A stretch of DNA of 7,363 bases from Gammaproteobacteria bacterium. GTDB taxonomy: Bacteria > Pseudomonadota > Gammaproteobacteria > Burkholderiales > Burkholderiaceae_C. The notes under the pieces were generated by a model, which made no database searches, had not been told where the DNA came from, and worked only from the letters and a program-made list of their open reading frames with translations. The translations under genes and the position numbers were made by a program. Positions 4,416 through 7,363 of this stretch are shown in pieces (position 1 is the first letter of the stretch; every line of letters begins with the position of its first letter). Location of the stretch: NCBI GenBank assembly GCA_018903185.1, contig JAHIQV010000437.1, positions 1 through 7,363 of the forward strand, written 5' to 3'.

Positions 4416-6482
4416 ATGAAAAACCCTGACCGCCCGGACCGGAACGACAACGCCATCCCCGAACTTGAGCGGCTGGTGGCCGAGCGCACTCAAGCACTGG
4501 AGCAGGCACTGGCCCGTGCCCAGGCGCTCTACGAACAAGCCCCCTGTGGCTACCTGTCGCTCGACGGTGAGCTGCGCTTGGTCAACATCAACCAAACCCT
4601 GTTGAACTGGCTGGGCTACGAGCGCGAAGAGGTGCTCAGCAAACTGGATCTTCTTGCCCTGGTCGATGCGTCGTGCCGCACGCTGTTGCAGACACGCATG
4701 GAATTGCTGCGCCATTCAGGCCGCAGCGAGCCCATGGAAGTCGAAATCCGCCGCAAGGACGGCAGCCAGTTCCACGCCCTGTTCTTGTCCACCGCCGTGT
4801 TCGACGAGCAGGGACGATTCCTGCACACCAACACCAACGTGATGGACATCAGCGACCGCAAGGCGGTTGAGCTGCGGGTGGCCGCCCACAACAGCTTCCT
4901 GCAGAACATCACCGACCGTATTCCGGTGCGCCTGGCCTACTACGACAAAGATCTGATCTGCCGTTTTGCCAACATTGCCCACGCCAGCCGGTACGGCAAA
5001 CAGCCGAACGAGATGGTGGGCACGCACCTGAGCCAGTTTGTGCGCCCCGAACTGTTGCCCGAAATCCTCCCGCACGTGGCCGAGGCGCTCAGTGGCAAAC
5101 CCCACAGCTTCGAGGCCGAGCGTGTGGACAAGAACGGCTCGCTCAACTACTACGAGATCCACTACATTCCGGATTTTCGCTACGGTGAAGTCGAGGGTAT
5201 CTTCATCGAACTGCACGACATCACCGAACGTCGGCGCACCGAGGAGTTCGTGCTGGAAGCCAACCGCGACCTCGAAGAGCGCGTGCGTGAGCGCAGCGCC
5301 GAGCTGTTCCAGAGCGAGCAACGCTACCGCCTCATGGTCGATGCCCTCCAGGACTACTGCGTCTACTTCGTGAACGAAGACGGCGCCGTGACCGATTGGA
5401 CCGAGAGCGCACAGCGTTTGCATGGCCATACCCGCTCGCAGATGCTGGGCAAACCCTACTCGCAACTGCTGGCCGCCGCCGACGCAGGCGAGGAAGCGGT
5501 CGATCCGGCCCAGGCGTTGCTCTCGGCCAAGGCCCACGGCCAGTGGGAATCCCGGGGCTGGCAGCTGCGCAACGATGGTTCGCGCTTCTGGGCCCACACG
5601 GTGCTCACCGCTTTGCGCAACGAGGCAGATGAACTGCAGGGTCTGTCCTGCATCACGCGCGACATGACCGCGGCCAAAAGCCTGGAGGATGTGATGAAGG
5701 ATCTCAATCACGAACTCGAAAAGCGTGTGGCAGAGCGCACGCACGAGCTGGTAACGGCCAACAAGCATCTGGATGTGTTCTCGCACATGGTGTCTCACGA
5801 CCTGCGTGCGCCCCTGCGCCACATCGCCAGCTTCGTCAGCCTGCTGCAGGAGCAGATGGGCGAATCCAGCGACGGCCTGGCGCTGCAATACCTCAACTCG
5901 ATCGCGAAGGCCAGCAAACGCATGAGCATCATGATCGAAGGCCTGCTCGAATACGCGCGCCTGGGGCGGGTTGCCATCGAGTCGCAGCCCGTGCCACTGG
6001 CGCCGCTGGTCGGCGGCGTGATTGCGCATCTGAAACAGGAAAACCCCACCCGTTTCATCGAATGGGTGGTGGAGGAAGATCTGCCGATCGTGCGTGGCGA
6101 CGCCATGTTGCTGGCCGAGGTGTTCAGCAACCTGCTGAACAATTCGGTGAAATACACCCGCCCCCGCGAACACGCCCGGATCGAAATCGGCTGGAAGGTC
6201 GATCCGGTCAACGGTCGCACCTTCTACATCCGCGACAACGGTGTGGGCTTCGACCTGGAGAAAGCACACAACCTGTTTGTGATGTTCCAGCGGCAACACC
6301 ACTCCATGGACTTCGAGGGCACCGGCACCGGTCTCGCGCTGTCCCAGCGCATCATCGAACGCCACACCGGTCGCATCTGGGCCGAAACCGCCTCCGGTGA
6401 AGGCTGCACGTTCTACTTCACCCTGCCGTTCGAGGGCCTGGAGCCCGAACTGGACTCCCCCACACCGGAACTGGCGATCTGA
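4416..6482 (+). CDS. Soluble sensor histidine kinase with three PAS domains
   Basis: This 688-residue protein is a two-component sensor kinase that would autophosphorylate on His and pass the phosphate to a response regulator. Order: N-terminal coiled coil (about 15-40), PAS 1 (about 38-150, ending near DISDRKA), PAS 2 (about 155-272, ending DITERRR), coiled coil (275-300), PAS 3 (about 300-420, ending RDMTAAK), coiled coil (425-452), then HisKA and HATPase. The H-box is SHDLRAPLRHI with phospho-acceptor His461. The N-box is NLLNNSVKYT (572-581, Asn576), the G1 box DNGVGFD (607-613), the F box VMFQRQ (622-627) and the G2 box GTGTGLALS (635-643). No membrane segment or signal peptide is seen, so it should be cytoplasmic. 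There is no receiver domain and no response regulator beside it. The kinase core resembles phytochrome-type kinases, but no GAF or PHY domain is present. The ligand sensed is unknown. GGAG nine bases upstream supports the ATG. Confidence 0.93.
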   Translation: MKNPDRPDRNDNAIPELERLVAERTQALEQALARAQALYEQAPCGYLSLDGELRLVNINQTLLNWLGYEREEVLSKLDLLALVDASCRTLLQTRMELLRHSGRSEPMEVEIRRKDGSQFHALFLSTAVFDEQGRFLHTNTNVMDISDRKAVELRVAAHNSFLQNITDRIPVRLAYYDKDLICRFANIAHASRYGKQPNEMVGTHLSQFVRPELLPEILPHVAEALSGKPHSFEAERVDKNGSLNYYEIHYIPDFRYGEVEGIFIELHDITERRRTEEFVLEANRDLEERVRERSAELFQSEQRYRLMVDALQDYCVYFVNEDGAVTDWTESAQRLHGHTRSQMLGKPYSQLLAAADAGEEAVDPAQALLSAKAHGQWESRGWQLRNDGSRFWAHTVLTALRNEADELQGLSCITRDMTAAKSLEDVMKDLNHELEKRVAERTHELVTANKHLDVFSHMVSHDLRAPLRHIASFVSLLQEQMGESSDGLALQYLNSIAKASKRMSIMIEGLLEYARLGRVAIESQPVPLAPLVGGVIAHLKQENPTRFIEWVVEEDLPIVRGDAMLLAEVFSNLLNNSVKYTRPREHARIEIGWKVDPVNGRTFYIRDNGVGFDLEKAHNLFVMFQRQHHSMDFEGTGTGLALSQRIIERHTGRIWAETASGEGCTFYFTLPFEGLEPELDSPTPELAI

Positions 6483-6498
6483 CGGAGCACGTTCCTGA

Positions 6499-6546
6499 GA
6501 CCGGCGGGTTCGCACCACCATCGTGGGTACGTGGACCCAGCCGGTC
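6499..6546 (+). terminator. Stem-loop after the histidine kinase gene
   Basis: GACCGGC (6499-6505) pairs with GCCGGTC (6540-6546). GGGT (6506-6509) pairs with ACCC (6535-6538) past a single bulged A. A small inner hairpin, CCAC-CATC-GTGG (6515-6526), sits in the loop. It begins 17 bases after the kinase stop codon. The lack of a T-tract argues for a 3' end-protecting structure or factor-assisted termination. The rest of the gap to ccoG (6547-6753) shows nothing else I recognise, apart from the palindrome GCGCCGGCGC at 6627-6636. Confidence 0.4.
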
Positions 6547-6753
6547 CAACTGCCGTGCCGTCTCACCGTTGCTGGCCACCACCGGCTGCATGTGACCTCC
6601 ATCGCTGGCCCCATTTTGATCTGGCTGCGCCGGCGCAACTCGCTCCGCCACTGGGGCAGGTCCGGGAAAATTGCTGGAGCAGCCATGTTCCACGCGTGTC
6701 CGGCGTCGAGCTGCATCATCGAACCGGTGCTCGGCTCTTCTCCTCCTTCTGAG

Positions 6754-7363
6754 TCAGCGTGGTACCAGAAAAACCGATTTTTCATCGAGATGTATCGCCG
6801 CGTCGGTGGTGGACTGCAGCTTGAACACGATGGGGTGCGAACCACTGGACGCGCCCGGTGGCACCTGCACCCGCACTGCCAGGGTGCGCACTTCGGTCGG
6901 CAAGACGTCCACCATGGGTTCGGATGCGATCACGATGCCATCCATGCCTTCCACGCTCAGCCGAACCACCTGTTTCGCCTCGGTGGCGTTCATGATCTGC
7001 AGGCGGAACACATTCTCTATGCGGCCCTGCTCGACCATGCGGGCGAGCGCGCCGCGGTCGCGGATCACGTCCACCTTCATGGGCACGCGCATGTAGAGGC
7101 TCACCCCCACGGCGATGGCGATGGCGATCAGCACCATGGTGTAGATGAGCACCCGCGGGCGCAGCGCCCGGCGGATGATCTGAGCCTTGTCCCAGCCTCC
7201 GGTCATGGCGTTCTGCGTGGAATACTTGACCAGGCCACGCGCATAACCGAACTTGTCCATCACGTCGTCGCACACATCGGCGCAGGCGCCGCAGCCGATG
7301 CACTCGTACTGCAAGCCCTTGCGGATGTCGATGCCGGTCGGGCAGACCTGCACACACAAGGTA
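6754..7363 (-). CDS. ccoG: Cytochrome c oxidase accessory protein CcoG (FixG/RdxA), 3' part
   Basis: CcoG is a membrane iron-sulfur protein needed for assembly of cbb3-type cytochrome oxidase, with a proposed role in copper reduction for that enzyme. The gene enters from the right edge, so its N-terminal membrane part and first start are missing; the last 202 codons are seen. Base 7363 is probably the last base of a Cys codon, since the next residues TLCVQVCPTGIDIRKGL match the family's CxxCVQVCP motif. The second cluster motif is ECIGCGACADVCD (CX2CX2CX3C). One membrane helix follows (about bases 7090-7152), flanked by RRALRPR and RVPMKVDVIRDRG. The C-terminal Ig-like FixG_C domain runs to the TGA at 6754. 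It converges on the histidine kinase gene. The ccoNOP genes would be expected beyond the right edge but are not visible. The TTG at 7359 is not the start. Confidence 0.96.
   Translation of the reverse strand, partial: TLCVQVCPTGIDIRKGLQYECIGCGACADVCDDVMDKFGYARGLVKYSTQNAMTGGWDKAQIIRRALRPRVLIYTMVLIAIAIAVGVSLYMRVPMKVDVIRDRGALARMVEQGRIENVFRLQIMNATEAKQVVRLSVEGMDGIVIASEPMVDVLPTEVRTLAVRVQVPPGASSGSHPIVFKLQSTTDAAIHLDEKSVFLVPR

Noticed and set aside
6483..6753. Possible small gene or second insertion-sequence relic between the kinase and ccoG
   Set aside because: Translations in all frames gave no recognisable motif, and no ribosome site with a plausible short protein was found.
4716..6845. A 709-codon open frame on the minus strand opposite the histidine kinase gene
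   Set aside because: It is the antisense shadow of a well-supported kinase in high-GC DNA, shows no known domain, and runs on into the intergenic region and ccoG.
1..7363. CRISPR array, tRNA, rRNA or phage attachment site
   Set aside because: No regularly spaced repeats, tRNA cloverleaf arms or rRNA-like stretches were seen on either strand.

Overview
The window looks like chromosomal DNA of a high-GC betaproteobacterium of the order Burkholderiales, most likely a Comamonadaceae-type organism. This rests on protein resemblance and on the gene order engB / two lipid A-type acyltransferases / metK, which I recall from that group. No taxonomic marker is present and no search was run.

Layout. 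Bases 1-563 hold the 3' part of engB (ribosome-assembly GTPase, + strand), converging on a two-gene minus-strand operon of LpxL/HtrB-family acyltransferases (2446-1565, then 1534-608). Divergent from that operon is metK (2677-3861, + strand). The shared region 2447-2676 carries a probable acyltransferase promoter and a metK leader that folds as an H-type pseudoknot with the conserved elements of a SAM-II riboswitch. Bases 3862-4415 contain no intact gene. They hold a strong hairpin, a decayed IS630-type transposase fragment on the minus strand, and the upstream region of a large soluble sensor histidine kinase with three PAS domains (4416-6482). This kinase converges on the 3' part of ccoG (7363-6754, minus strand), an iron-sulfur protein for cbb3 oxidase assembly. 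Bases 6483-6753 show only a stem-loop and no recognisable gene.

How the genes fit. engB, the acyltransferases and metK are housekeeping functions: 50S assembly, lipid A acylation and S-adenosylmethionine synthesis. The metK leader suggests feedback of SAM on its own synthase. The histidine kinase has no response regulator beside it in this window, so its output is unknown. Its closeness to ccoG makes a link to microaerobic respiration conceivable but unproven.

Most interesting points: (1) the SAM-II-like pseudoknot before metK, with competing pairings that could form a switch; (2) a run of ten C in codons 4-7 of the second acyltransferase, a possible slippage site in a surface-lipid gene; (3) the frameshifted IS630 remnant upstream of the kinase.
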